Origin: Solimicrobium sp040544425
GTDB lineage: Bacteria; Pseudomonadota; Gammaproteobacteria; Burkholderiales; Burkholderiaceae_D
Assembly (NCBI GenBank): GCA_040544425.1
Contig: JBEONO010000006.1
Span: 62,001-126,000 of the forward strand
Direction of reading: 5' to 3'
Length of the DNA: 64,000 bases
How positions within the stretch are numbered: position 1 is the first letter of the stretch; every line of letters begins with the position of its first letter. The notes below the pieces were generated by a model. That model ran no database searches, was not told the DNA's origin, and saw only the letters and a list, made by a program, of their open reading frames with translations. Below, piece by piece: positions 1-8,166 of this stretch. Both the position numbers and the translations under genes were made by a program.

Positions 1-155
1 AACATTAAAAAAATATTTGTAAGGAAGTTGGCAGTGGATCGACCAATTACTGTTCCGATACCGACCACCGGAAATCTAACACTCATAATCGACACGCCTG
101 CCCATCTGGATTTTGCGCTACTTACACGTCATTGCCGCGTGGGTTTGGCGGGAAA

Positions 156-197
156 CTAGTGTCGTTACAACCCGTCTTTAGAACCAAACGACACTAG
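156..197. repeat. short inverted repeat overlapping the large palindrome
   Basis: CTAGTGTCGTT (156-166) is the exact reverse complement of AACGACACTAG (187-197), with a 20-nt loop. The right arm shares its final CTAG (194-197) with the left end of the 168-bp palindrome. The two hairpins therefore cannot form fully at the same time. This may be element end structure or a switch-like RNA; neither is proven. Confidence 0.5.
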
Positions 198-361
198 GAG
201 CCTGCGCGGCAGAAGGAGTCGAAGCGAAATGGGTGGGAAAAGAGCCCAATTTTGTTCCGATTTTGAGGACTGTAGCCCAGCTACAGCCGGAAAAACGGGA
301 CGAAAGTGGGACTTTTCTCCACCCATTGCAGCCGACTCGCTTCTGCCGCGCAGGCTCCTAG
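194..361. repeat. 168-bp imperfect palindromic element (MITE/REPIN-like)
   Basis: The two ends (194-215 and 340-361) are perfect 22-bp inverted copies that start and finish with CTAG. The interior arms keep pairing imperfectly toward the centre, where CTGTAGC (270-276) and GCTACAG (280-286) flank a 3-nt loop. A transcript would fold into one long hairpin. No reading frame here looks coding. This architecture fits a miniature palindromic mobile element or a REP-type repeat, but a structured RNA is also possible. Copy number in the genome cannot be judged from one window. Confidence 0.7.
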
Positions 362-523
362 GTCCCCGCCTGAAACCGCGGGAACGACGCACTTAGATTG
401 CATACACAACAATGCCCTCGTAAAACAACATTCAGGCCATGATTTTGCAGCTGTAATTGGGTCGACATAAATAACTGGTATCAAGACGACTTGGGTTCAT
501 CAATCTCAATTGAAAACCACGTC

Positions 524-988
524 ATGACACTCCATTACCGACCTGTTTCGCTGCTTGATATTCCGGCAATTCTGGAGATACGGTTTTCTGTCAATGAAAA
601 CAGGCTATCCAATCCGAATCGGGTTACCTCGCAATTGTTTGAAGACTATCTCGATGTGCTGATCGAAGATCGCGACGTTGACCTGCGCGGCTGGGTATGC
701 GAATGCAGCGGCAAAGTGGTCGGGTACTGTTATGCTGAAAAAGGCAACGCCATGGTATGGGCGCTGTTCGTGCTGCCCGGCCATGAAGGCAAGGGCATTG
801 GCAAGGGATTATTAAATCGGGCCGTGACCTGGTTGTTCGAGCAGGGCAACGATGAGATTAAACTCAGTACCGGGATCAATACCCGTGCAGAGCGGTTTTA
901 TCGCGCGCAAGGTTGGGTCAGAGACGCCATGAAAAACCAAGAGGAAGTATGGTATCGGCTCAGCAGAACGGCCAAAGCACTGGCTTAG
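524..988 (+). CDS. GNAT family N-acetyltransferase
   Basis: This is a protein of about 154 residues with a single GNAT fold. The acetyl-CoA pyrophosphate-binding loop is visible as GHEGKGIGKGLL, preceded by the beta-4 strand VWALFVLP. The C-terminal NTRAERFYRAQGW segment is the usual GNAT beta6-alpha4 motif. Such enzymes transfer acetyl from acetyl-CoA to an amine, but the substrate cannot be told. An in-frame TTG at 491 would add 11 residues; I prefer the ATG at 524 because the family-like sequence starts there. No ribosome-binding site is obvious for either start. It stands alone, convergent with the small gene that follows. Confidence 0.85.
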   Translation: MTLHYRPVSLLDIPAILEIRFSVNENRLSNPNRVTSQLFEDYLDVLIEDRDVDLRGWVCECSGKVVGYCYAEKGNAMVWALFVLPGHEGKGIGKGLLNRAVTWLFEQGNDEIKLSTGINTRAERFYRAQGWVRDAMKNQEEVWYRLSRTAKALA

Positions 989-1005
989 GCCATTCTGCGC
1001 CGCTG

Positions 1006-1245
1006 TCAGTCTTCGGCGAGCTGATATTTTTTGCGCAACTCAATAATCGTGGGCCGGATAAAATCGGCCGCCGCTTCCCAGTTGGTGCCCCGGGCAATCG
1101 AAATACTCCAGTTGCAACCGGTGTCATCGGCATTCCCTAAAGCGAACACTTTTCCTAACTTGATTTCCTTGTGACCTTTATACTTTTTGTATTCTTCTTT
1201 GATTTTCTTTTGGAGAAATTTTCTTTTGACTGTTTCATTTTTCAT
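1006..1245 (-). CDS. small conserved-looking hypothetical protein, 79 aa
   Basis: The ORF starts with ATG and has a good ribosome-binding site (AAGGAT) about 7 nt upstream, which argues that it is real. The N-terminal 30 residues are strongly lysine-rich (RKFLQKKIKEEYKKYKGHKE). They are followed by a compact region with GNADDTGCNW and a C-terminal helix ending in LRKKYQ. There is no signal peptide or membrane segment. I do not recognise a family. The basic N-terminus could bind nucleic acid, but that is a guess. It is convergent with the GNAT gene. Confidence 0.6.
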   Translation of the reverse strand: MKNETVKRKFLQKKIKEEYKKYKGHKEIKLGKVFALGNADDTGCNWSISIARGTNWEAAADFIRPTIIELRKKYQLAED

Positions 1246-1457
1246 TTTAATTATCCTTCATCAGTTTTTATAGCCGGATTCAAGGCCATCCTGGCCACGC
1301 GATTAAAACACAATGACTATCCCAAGCAACTTCTTGCTGCTGGATCAGTATAACTCGACTTGTTCTGATAAAAGCCATCACATTTCCACAAAAATTGTCC
1401 TAGACTGAATCAATCCGATTCACGTTTCATTGTGCCATTCACAACAAGAGGTAGTTT

Positions 1458-1964
1458 ATGCAGCGACGCGACTTTATCCAATCGATCCTGATGTCCGGTG
1501 TGGCGATGGCGACACCGTTTGCGCTGGCCGAGGCCAATCCAACAACATTTACGCTGGAAGGCACTGACGTTGCCGGTAAAAAGCTGAACCTTTCAGACTT
1601 TGCCGGCATGACGGTGCTGGTCAGCTTTTTCACCTTCGACTGCACCTTATGCAGCGATGATTTGAAGCTGATGCGGGAATTCTATGTGCGCAATTCCAAG
1701 AACAAATTTATGCTGCTGGGTGTGAATCTGGATAAGAACAAAAAAGATCTCGATGATTACAACGAGCTGACCACCCACGCTTATCCCAAAGACCAGCGCT
1801 TTCCGACCGTGTGGCGTTACGCCCCCGGACATAAAGATAACTTCGGCGTGATCAAAACCCAACCGACCCACTTTGTCCTGAACCGCAAGGGCCAGCTGGA
1901 ATTCAAGCGCGAAGGAAAATTCGAGCCGGATGACTGGGATAACCTGTATTTGTCATTAAAATAA
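1458..1964 (+). CDS. exported TlpA/peroxiredoxin-like thioredoxin-fold protein
   Basis: This 168-residue protein begins with an RR-containing signal sequence (MQRRDFIQS, then a hydrophobic stretch to about residue 26, ending ALAEA), so export, possibly by Tat, is likely. The mature part reads GKKLNLSDFAGMTVLVSFFTFDCTLC, the typical entry of a TlpA/AhpC-TSA domain, with a CTLC redox motif in place of the common CxxC variants. A later QPTHFVLNRKGQ stretch gives the cis-proline region and beta strand of the thioredoxin fold. A role in periplasmic thiol redox chemistry is inferred. ATG at 1458 follows an AGAGG-like site. Confidence 0.75.
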   Translation: MQRRDFIQSILMSGVAMATPFALAEANPTTFTLEGTDVAGKKLNLSDFAGMTVLVSFFTFDCTLCSDDLKLMREFYVRNSKNKFMLLGVNLDKNKKDLDDYNELTTHAYPKDQRFPTVWRYAPGHKDNFGVIKTQPTHFVLNRKGQLEFKREGKFEPDDWDNLYLSLK

Positions 1965-2065
1965 GGCGTGGTCGGGTACTCCTTCCCGGGTACCCTGTCA
2001 AGACTGGCGCATTTGGCTAAAGCAGGTATGATCTGCGCTTGTCTTTTTATCCTGAAATCCTGCGC

Positions 2066-4417
2066 ATGCTACCCTCCATTGAACACCGCTTAGCCACCGA
2101 ATTATCCGCTCAACCACAACAGATCACCGCTGCCATCCACTTGCTGGATGAAGGTGCTACCGTGCCGTTTATTTCCCGCTATCGAAAAGAAGCCACCGGT
2201 GGACTGGATGATATCCAGCTGCGATTGCTGGAGCAGCGGCTGTCGTATTTGCGTGAGCTGGAACAGCGCCGCGAAGCGATCGTCAATTCGATCAACGAGC
2301 AGGGCAAAATGACGCCGGTGTTGCTGCACGCGATCATGCATGCCGAAGACAAAACCGGGCTGGAAGATTTATACCTGCCCTACAAAATCAAACGTCGCAC
2401 CAAGGCGCAAATCGCACTCGAAGCGGGCCTGCAGCCGCTGGCCGACAGTCTGCTGGCTGACCCGACTCTGGGTCCGGAACAGGTCGCCGCAGCCTATCTG
2501 AAACCGGCGTTCAAAACTGAAGCCGGTGATAACCCCGGGGTCGCTGATGTGAAAGCCGCGCTGGATGGCGCGCGCCAGATTTTGATGGAACGCTTTGCCG
2601 AAGACGCCAGCCTGCTGCAGCAATGCCGCAGCTATCTGCAAGAGCATGGCGTAGTCGAATCGACCGTGATCGAAGGCAAGCTGGATGAAGGTGCGAAATA
2701 CGCGGATTATTTTGCCTATTCCGAAACCATCATGACCATCCCGTCGCATCGCGCGCTGGCGATTCTGCGCGGGCGGCGTGAGGAAATGCTGAATGTGGTG
2801 TTGCGTCTCGATACGGAGACTGAAAAACCGAAGTGGGATGCGCCGCTCAATCCTTGCGAAAGTCGCATTGCGCATTTCTTCAAAATCGACAACAAGGGCC
2901 GCGCTGCCGATAAATGGCTGGTCGATACGGTGCGCTGGTGCTGGCGTGTCAAAGTCTTCATGCATCTGGAAAGCGAATTGATGGGGCAGTTGCGGGAACG
3001 CGCCGAACTGGAAGCGATCAATGTGTTCGCGCTGAATCTGAAAGCGCTGCTCTTGGCCGCACCGGCCGGGCAACATGCCACCATGGGACTCGATCCCGGT
3101 CTGCGCACCGGCGTGAAAGTGGCGATTGTTGACGCTACCGGCAAGGTACTGGAATACAGCACCATCTATCCGCATCAGCCGCGCAATGATTGGGCCGGGT
3201 CGCTGCACACTCTGGGGCAACTCGCCGCGAAGCATCATGTGTCGCTGATCTCGATCGGCAATGGCACGGCATCGCGCGAGACCGACAAGCTGGCGCAGGA
3301 TTTGATCAAGCAGCATCCTGAACTGAACATGCGCAAAATCGTGGTCTCTGAAGCGGGCGCATCGGTGTATTCAGCATCGGAATTTGCGTCGAAAGAATTG
3401 CCCGAACTGGATGTATCAATTCGCGGTGCCGTGTCGATTGCGCGCCGCCTGCAGGATCCCTTGGCCGAACTGGTCAAGATCGATCCGAAGTCGATTGGCG
3501 TTGGCCAATATCAGCACGACGTGAGCCAAAGCCAGCTCGCCAGATCGCTCGACGCGGTGGTGGAAGATTGCGTGAACGCGGTCGGCGTGGATGTGAATAC
3601 GGCGTCTGTGCCACTGCTGGCCCGCGTCTCCGGCCTGTCGCAAAGTGTGGCGCAAAGCATCGTCACTTACCGCGATACCCAGGGACGTTTTGAATCGCGC
3701 TCGGCGCTACGCAAGGTGCCGCGTCTGGGTGACAAAACCTTTGAACAGGCAGCAGGATTTTTGCGCATCATGGGTGGTGAATCGCCGCTGGACGCCTCAG
3801 CCGTGCATCCCGAATCCTACCCGCTGGTGGAAAAAATTCTGGCTGATGTCAAACGCGATGTGAAATCGGTGATTGGCGACGTGGGTCTGTTAAAAACCCT
3901 GAATCCGGCCAAATACGCCGATGCGCAATTTGGTATTCCGACCGTCACCGATATTCTGAAAGAGCTGGAAAAACCGGGGCGCGATCCGCGTCCGGAATTT
4001 TCTACCGCAACCTTCAAGGAAGGCGTCGAAGAAATCCGTGATCTGCGTCCCGACATGATTCTGGAAGGCGTGGTCACCAATGTGGCCGCCTTTGGCGCGT
4101 TCGTGGATATCGGCGTGCATCAGGATGGTCTGGTGCATATCTCGGCCTTGTCGAATACCTACGTCAAGGATCCGCACACGGTAGTCAAAGCCGGTCAGGT
4201 GGTCAAGGTCAAGGTGTTGGAGGTTGATGAGAAGCGCAAGCGGATTGCACTCACCATGCGCCTGACCGACAGCGCGCCGCAACCCGGCGCAAGTCCCCAG
4301 CAACGTGGCGACCGGGATGATGCCAAACGTTTGTCGCAACATCAGAAACAGGCGCCGCAAACTGCCGCTCCGGCCAACAGTGCGATGGCTGCAGCCTTCG
4401 CCAAATTGCGCTCGTGA
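2066..4417 (+). CDS. tex: Tex family RNA-binding transcription accessory protein
   Basis: The protein is about 783 residues, the normal Tex length. It shows the Tex N-terminal helical region (IEHRLATEL, VPFISRYRKEATGGLDD) and the YqgF/RNase H-like core (TMGLDPGLRTGVKVAIVD). Helix-hairpin-helix segments follow (ELVKIDPKSIGVGQYQHDV, GLSQSVAQSIVTYRD). A C-terminal S1 RNA-binding domain spans roughly residues 655-725 (GVVTNVAAFGAFVDIGVHQDGLVHIS). Tex binds nucleic acids and affects transcription in several bacteria. An in-frame TTG at 2039 would add nine residues; ATG 2066 fits family N-termini better. The tail after S1 is Ala/Gln-rich and likely disordered. Confidence 0.95.
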   Translation: MLPSIEHRLATELSAQPQQITAAIHLLDEGATVPFISRYRKEATGGLDDIQLRLLEQRLSYLRELEQRREAIVNSINEQGKMTPVLLHAIMHAEDKTGLEDLYLPYKIKRRTKAQIALEAGLQPLADSLLADPTLGPEQVAAAYLKPAFKTEAGDNPGVADVKAALDGARQILMERFAEDASLLQQCRSYLQEHGVVESTVIEGKLDEGAKYADYFAYSETIMTIPSHRALAILRGRREEMLNVVLRLDTETEKPKWDAPLNPCESRIAHFFKIDNKGRAADKWLVDTVRWCWRVKVFMHLESELMGQLRERAELEAINVFALNLKALLLAAPAGQHATMGLDPGLRTGVKVAIVDATGKVLEYSTIYPHQPRNDWAGSLHTLGQLAAKHHVSLISIGNGTASRETDKLAQDLIKQHPELNMRKIVVSEAGASVYSASEFASKELPELDVSIRGAVSIARRLQDPLAELVKIDPKSIGVGQYQHDVSQSQLARSLDAVVEDCVNAVGVDVNTASVPLLARVSGLSQSVAQSIVTYRDTQGRFESRSALRKVPRLGDKTFEQAAGFLRIMGGESPLDASAVHPESYPLVEKILADVKRDVKSVIGDVGLLKTLNPAKYADAQFGIPTVTDILKELEKPGRDPRPEFSTATFKEGVEEIRDLRPDMILEGVVTNVAAFGAFVDIGVHQDGLVHISALSNTYVKDPHTVVKAGQVVKVKVLEVDEKRKRIALTMRLTDSAPQPGASPQQRGDRDDAKRLSQHQKQAPQTAAPANSAMAAAFAKLRS

Positions 4418-4482
4418 TGCTAAAAGCTTAACTGACTGTTTCTCTATATAATGGCGGGATTATTTTCTGCAGAAGGCAAATC

Positions 4483-4794
4483 ATGAGTGACGTACAAACC
4501 TGGATTCAAGAAACCGTAAGCAAGAACAAAGTCGTGCTGTTCATGAAAGGCACCGCGCAATTTCCTCAATGCGGCTTTTCCGGCCGGGCCATACAGATTT
4601 TGAAAGCCTGCGGCGCGGAAAATCTGGTGACCGTGAATGTGTTGGACGACCCTGAAGTGCGTCAGGGCATCAAGGACTTTTCCAACTGGCCAACCGTGCC
4701 GCAACTGTATGTCGGCGGCGAATTCGTCGGCGGTTCCGACATCATGGGTGAAATGTTTGAATCCGGCGAACTGAAAGCACTGATCCAATCTTGA
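4483..4794 (+). CDS. grxD: monothiol glutaredoxin (Grx4/GrxD type)
   Basis: This is a 103-residue single-domain glutaredoxin with the monothiol active site CGFS (in QCGFSGRAIQ). It also carries the family signatures VVLFMKGT, WPTVPQLYVGGEFVGG and the C-terminal SGELKALI. Such proteins bind a [2Fe-2S] cluster with glutathione and act in iron-sulfur cluster delivery and iron homeostasis in the cytoplasm. The stop codon overlaps the TTG start of ubiX (TTGA), so the two genes are probably translationally coupled. Confidence 0.95.
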   Translation: MSDVQTWIQETVSKNKVVLFMKGTAQFPQCGFSGRAIQILKACGAENLVTVNVLDDPEVRQGIKDFSNWPTVPQLYVGGEFVGGSDIMGEMFESGELKALIQS

Positions 4795-5390
4795 ACGCTA
4801 ACCTTTCCAATCGACTGATTGTCGCCGTCACCGGTGCCACCGGGGTGGTGTATGCAGTGCGTCTGCTGGAAGTATTGCGTGCCACCACCAAAATCGAAAC
4901 CCATCTGGTGATTTCTGAAGCGGGCATCATGAGCCTGCAGGAAGAAGTCGGCATGAAGAAAAAACAGCTGGAAGCATTGGCTGACGTCACTTACAACGTC
5001 AAGGATGTCGGCGCGGCGATTGCCAGCGGCTCATTTCAGACCATGGGAATGATTGTTGCGCCGTGTTCGATGAAGACGCTGGGTTCAGTCGCTCACGGCC
5101 TGTCAGAAAATTTGATTTCACGCGCGGCCGATGTCACGCTCAAGGAACGTCGCCGTCTGTTGATGATGGTGCGCGAAACGCCGTTGAATCTGGCGCATCT
5201 GCGCAATATGACGGCCGTCACCGAAATGGGCGGGATTATTTTTCCGCCCGTGCCCAGTTTTTATCAGCATCCGACCAGCATTGCTGAAATGGTTGACCAC
5301 AGCGTCGGCCGCGTGCTGGATCTGTTTAACATTCCGCATCAACTCACACCCGAATGGCCCGGGCTGACCGGCAAGGCATTCAGTCAATAA
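4791..5390 (+). CDS. ubiX: UbiX flavin prenyltransferase
   Basis: The 199-residue protein matches UbiX/Pad1 throughout. It has the N-terminal GATGVVYAVRLLEVL nucleotide-binding turn, SGSFQTMGMIVAPCSMKTLG, LKERRRLLMMVRETPLN and the MGGIIFPPVPSFY motif. UbiX prenylates FMN to make the prFMN cofactor used by the decarboxylase UbiD in ubiquinone biosynthesis. The start is TTG, overlapping the stop of grxD. No ubiD is present in this window. The gene is convergent with the methionine sulfoxide reductase gene on the other strand, with one base between stops. Confidence 0.95.
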   Translation: MNANLSNRLIVAVTGATGVVYAVRLLEVLRATTKIETHLVISEAGIMSLQEEVGMKKKQLEALADVTYNVKDVGAAIASGSFQTMGMIVAPCSMKTLGSVAHGLSENLISRAADVTLKERRRLLMMVRETPLNLAHLRNMTAVTEMGGIIFPPVPSFYQHPTSIAEMVDHSVGRVLDLFNIPHQLTPEWPGLTGKAFSQ

Positions 5391-5391
5391 A

Positions 5392-5895
5392 TTAGCGAAC
5401 CAGCTTGGTCGCTGCAACAAAAACCGCCAGTAATTTTTCAAGGCCAAGCTGATCTTCTGCACTGAACCGATTCAGCGATGGGCTGTCGATATCAAAGACA
5501 CCGAACAACTCGCCATCTTTGATCAGCGGAATGACGATTTCGGAATTCGACGCTGAATCGCAGGCAATATGTCCAGGAAATGCATGTACGTCGGGAACCA
5601 GATAGGTGCGCCGGTCGCGTGCCGCCGAACCACATACCCCTTTACCAAACGCGATGCGCGCGCAGGCAACTTTGCCCTGAAATGGTCCAACCAGCAATTC
5701 CATCACTTCGCCTTTTTTGGCTGGCTTGACCAGATAGAATCCGGCCCAGTTCAGATCAGAGACGGTCTCGAAAATGAAGGCAGAAAACTGCGCAGCATTG
5801 GCGACCATATCCTGTTCACCTTCCAACAGGCTGTGCAGCTGATGTTCCAGCGACTGATAATCAGGACGAAGTTGGGTACCGGAAGAAGTAAACAT
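5392..5895 (-). CDS. msrC: free methionine-(R)-sulfoxide reductase (GAF domain)
   Basis: This is a 167-residue single GAF-domain protein. The three cysteines of the fRMsr family are present at about residues 78, 88 and 112 (VACARIAFGKGVCGSAA and GHIACDSASNSEIVIPL). They align with the catalytic and resolving cysteines of E. coli YebR. The enzyme reduces free Met-R-sulfoxide using thioredoxin. It lies next to msrA and msrB on the same strand, so this locus covers free and protein-bound Met oxide in both stereochemistries. The 56-bp gap to msrA allows either one or two transcripts. Confidence 0.95.
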   Translation of the reverse strand: MFTSSGTQLRPDYQSLEHQLHSLLEGEQDMVANAAQFSAFIFETVSDLNWAGFYLVKPAKKGEVMELLVGPFQGKVACARIAFGKGVCGSAARDRRTYLVPDVHAFPGHIACDSASNSEIVIPLIKDGELFGVFDIDSPSLNRFSAEDQLGLEKLLAVFVAATKLVR

Positions 5896-5951
5896 GGCAT
5901 TGAGTGTGAGTGAATCGGAGTCGGCATTGTACCTGCAAAATCCGATTTACT

Positions 5952-6644
5952 TCATGTGCCCGTCCGGCCATTTACCAGGACAGCCTGTTTGCTGAACAAA
6001 GTGGGAAACAGCTTTTCCAGATTCCCGATTTTGGGTAAATCGTTATAGACGATGTATGGATAATTGGGATTGCTGTTCAGGAAATCCTGATGATAATCTT
6101 CGGCCGGATAAAATGCGTCGGCGGCAGAAACTGTCGTCACAATATTGTCGGGAAAGGCGTGCGCCGCGTTTAATTGCGCGATATAAGCCTGAGCGATTTT
6201 TTGCTGGGTCGCATCGGTATAGAAAATCGCCGAGCGGTATTGCGTGCCATGATCCGGTCCCTGACGATTCAATTCGGTCGGGTTATGTGCCACCGAAAAG
6301 AAAATATGCAGCAACTGACCATAGGTAACCTGGGCCGGATCGAAGCTTACCTGAACTGATTCGGCGTGGCCGGTGCGACCGGTGCTGACCGTTTCGTATT
6401 GCGCGGTGGACTTGTCGCCGCCCACATAGCCTGAAACTGCTTTCTTCACACCGCGTACATGTTCATAGACGCCCTGCACACCCCAAAAACATCCTCCGGC
6501 AAAAACCGCGGTCTGCAATGGGCCTTGTGCTTTGACGTTGTCCAGTTTCGGGGGACTGATCACAACCGGGGCTTCGGCAGCATTGCAGGCCGTGGCGACA
6601 CAACAAAATACCAGGGTGAACAAATTGCGCGTGGTGGTCAACAT
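5952..6644 (-). CDS. msrA: peptide methionine (S)-sulfoxide reductase MsrA, exported
   Basis: The 230-residue protein carries the MsrA active site GGCFWGVQGVYE (Cys about 52), SGYVGG, YETVSTGRTGHAESV and the NPTELNRQGPDHGTQYRS block. A signal sequence (about residues 1-22, ending TACNA) precedes the catalytic domain. The cysteine at residue 20 in VATAC could make it a lipoprotein. It should repair Met-S-oxide in envelope proteins. It follows msrB by 21 bp on the same strand, so the two are likely one operon and form a two-gene counterpart to fused MsrAB proteins. Confidence 0.95.
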   Translation of the reverse strand: MLTTTRNLFTLVFCCVATACNAAEAPVVISPPKLDNVKAQGPLQTAVFAGGCFWGVQGVYEHVRGVKKAVSGYVGGDKSTAQYETVSTGRTGHAESVQVSFDPAQVTYGQLLHIFFSVAHNPTELNRQGPDHGTQYRSAIFYTDATQQKIAQAYIAQLNAAHAFPDNIVTTVSAADAFYPAEDYHQDFLNSNPNYPYIVYNDLPKIGNLEKLFPTLFSKQAVLVNGRTGT

Positions 6645-6665
6645 GGAAAACTCCTTTAAATAAAA

Positions 6666-7271
6666 TCAAGTTCGGGCAGTAAAACTGAGTGCCACCGAAT
6701 TCATGCAGTAGCGCAAACCGGTGGGTGCCGGGCCGTCGGCAAAAACATGGCCAAGATGGGCATCACACAGGCGACAGGAAATGGCGTCGCGCACCATGCC
6801 CAAACTGCTGTCGCTGATCTTGTTGATATTCATCGCCGAGATCGGCTTCCAGAAACTGGGCCAGCCAGTCCCCGATTCAAACTTGGTCTCGGAATCAAAC
6901 AAGGCCGTGTCGCAGCAGATGCAGCGATAAATGCCAGTGGCATGGTTATTCCAATAGGTGCCGCTGTAGGAGCGTTCGGTACCCTGCTGGCGCGTGACAT
7001 GATAGGCGGCGGACGATAACAGTCTGGTCCACTCCGCATCACTTTTCACAACTTTGGCCACACGCGCCACGCCGGTGCTTTTGCCCGCTACCGAAAAATT
7101 TTCTATCGAGACCCGCGGCGTATCAGACAATTCTGACAACACATCGGCCAGCGCCGTCCCCAGTGGCAGCGCGGCAATCAGCCCGCCCAGACCGCATGTC
7201 GTCAATATGCGGCGCTTGTGGTGATCGATCTGCCCCCCTGCCGCTTGCTGCTGTTGATATTTTCTGTTCAT
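6666..7271 (-). CDS. msrB: peptide methionine (R)-sulfoxide reductase MsrB, exported
   Basis: The 201-residue protein has the zinc-binding CxxC pairs (CICC and CRLC), the ESGTGWPSFW motif, and the catalytic RYCMNS near the C-terminus. An extended N-terminus with HHKRRILTTCGLGGLIAALP looks like an RR-type (Tat-like) export signal, with cleavage near ALAD. An AAAGGTG ribosome-binding site sits ahead of the ATG. It is the first gene of an msrB-msrA unit. Periplasmic repair of Met-R-oxide is the expected role; electron delivery would need a membrane partner not seen here. Confidence 0.93.
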   Translation of the reverse strand: MNRKYQQQQAAGGQIDHHKRRILTTCGLGGLIAALPLGTALADVLSELSDTPRVSIENFSVAGKSTGVARVAKVVKSDAEWTRLLSSAAYHVTRQQGTERSYSGTYWNNHATGIYRCICCDTALFDSETKFESGTGWPSFWKPISAMNINKISDSSLGMVRDAISCRLCDAHLGHVFADGPAPTGLRYCMNSVALSFTART

Positions 7272-7529
7272 CGCACACCTTTAAAATTTGCTCTGGTTGT
7301 TTTGCATCAGTCGGTTGACCGATCGCATTCCTTACAGGCCCGGAAAATTATGTTCCGATTTCGTTGGCAAGGAATAGCATTTTCAATACGTTTTTTGCAA
7401 TTTAACGTTCAAAACGGCAAAGAAATGCAATAAGTCGCTGATTTGCCTCTCTGTTCATGAGATATGTGCCGTTTGAATTTGCGATAATACTTTTTTTTTA
7501 TATCGACCAGCTGTCAAACAGAAAGTGTA

Positions 7530-8057
7530 ATGATGGACACCGAAGACCTGCCCCGCACAGACTGGCTTGAATCCCGCCAAAACGGTCACGAGAGCGGTCG
7601 CGGGAGCCGGGCCGCAGGCAGCAAACAGGCCTATCCGCAAATTGACGAAGCCTATGCAGAGGTTGCCAGACAAAACGACCAGCTGCAGGCCCTGCTCTGT
7701 CAAACCAACATTCAGGATGCCGTCACCCTGGCCAGACTGATGATCGAACAACATCCGGCGCAAGGTTTTGCGCGCCATGTGTTGGGCGCGATACTGTTGA
7801 ATCAGGGTCAGATCGGCGACGCAATCGTCCATCTGGTGATTGCCGCCCACCTGCAACCGCATAACGCCGAAGCTCTCAACAATTTAGGCTGTGCACTGCA
7901 ACGCAGCAAACGCTTCGAACAGGCTGAACAGAGTTATCAGAGCGCCTTGAAAATCAAGCCGGACTTCGTGTTAGCCCAGCAAAATCTGAATGCACTGCGC
8001 GACAATCCAGACCGCCGTCCACCGGGCGCGACTATCCCGAAGCACTGGTGGCGCTAA
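7530..8057 (+). CDS. TPR-repeat protein
   Basis: This 175-residue protein has no signal peptide. From about residue 65 it contains three tandem helix-turn-helix pairs with TPR spacing: ARLMIEQHPAQGFARHVLGAIL, then GDAIVHLVIAAHLQPHNAEALNNLG, then RFEQAEQSYQSALKIKPDFVLAQQNL. The first 60 residues are polar and probably flexible. TPRs bind partner proteins; no partner is indicated by the neighbours. Two consecutive ATGs (7530, 7533) are possible starts. Confidence 0.8.
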   Translation: MMDTEDLPRTDWLESRQNGHESGRGSRAAGSKQAYPQIDEAYAEVARQNDQLQALLCQTNIQDAVTLARLMIEQHPAQGFARHVLGAILLNQGQIGDAIVHLVIAAHLQPHNAEALNNLGCALQRSKRFEQAEQSYQSALKIKPDFVLAQQNLNALRDNPDRRPPGATIPKHWWR

Positions 8058-8166
8058 CGGGTGAACCGCCGATCTTTGGCGCAGGATAACTGACAAGTTG
8101 CTATTTTCCAATAATTAAACTACTGTCTCACTGCACGGACACGATTCAATTCCGCCGAATCAATGA

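Noticed and set aside
165..484. Two overlapping minus-strand ORFs of 75 and 67 codons
   Set aside because: They run through the palindromic element and have no recognisable protein sequence.
1171..1353. 60-codon plus-strand ORF rich in Phe
   Set aside because: It overlaps the start and upstream region of the minus-strand gene at 1006-1245, which has a good ribosome-binding site.
2369..3316. 315-codon open frame on the minus strand
   Set aside because: Antisense to tex; low-complexity His/Gln/Arg composition and no ribosome-binding site.
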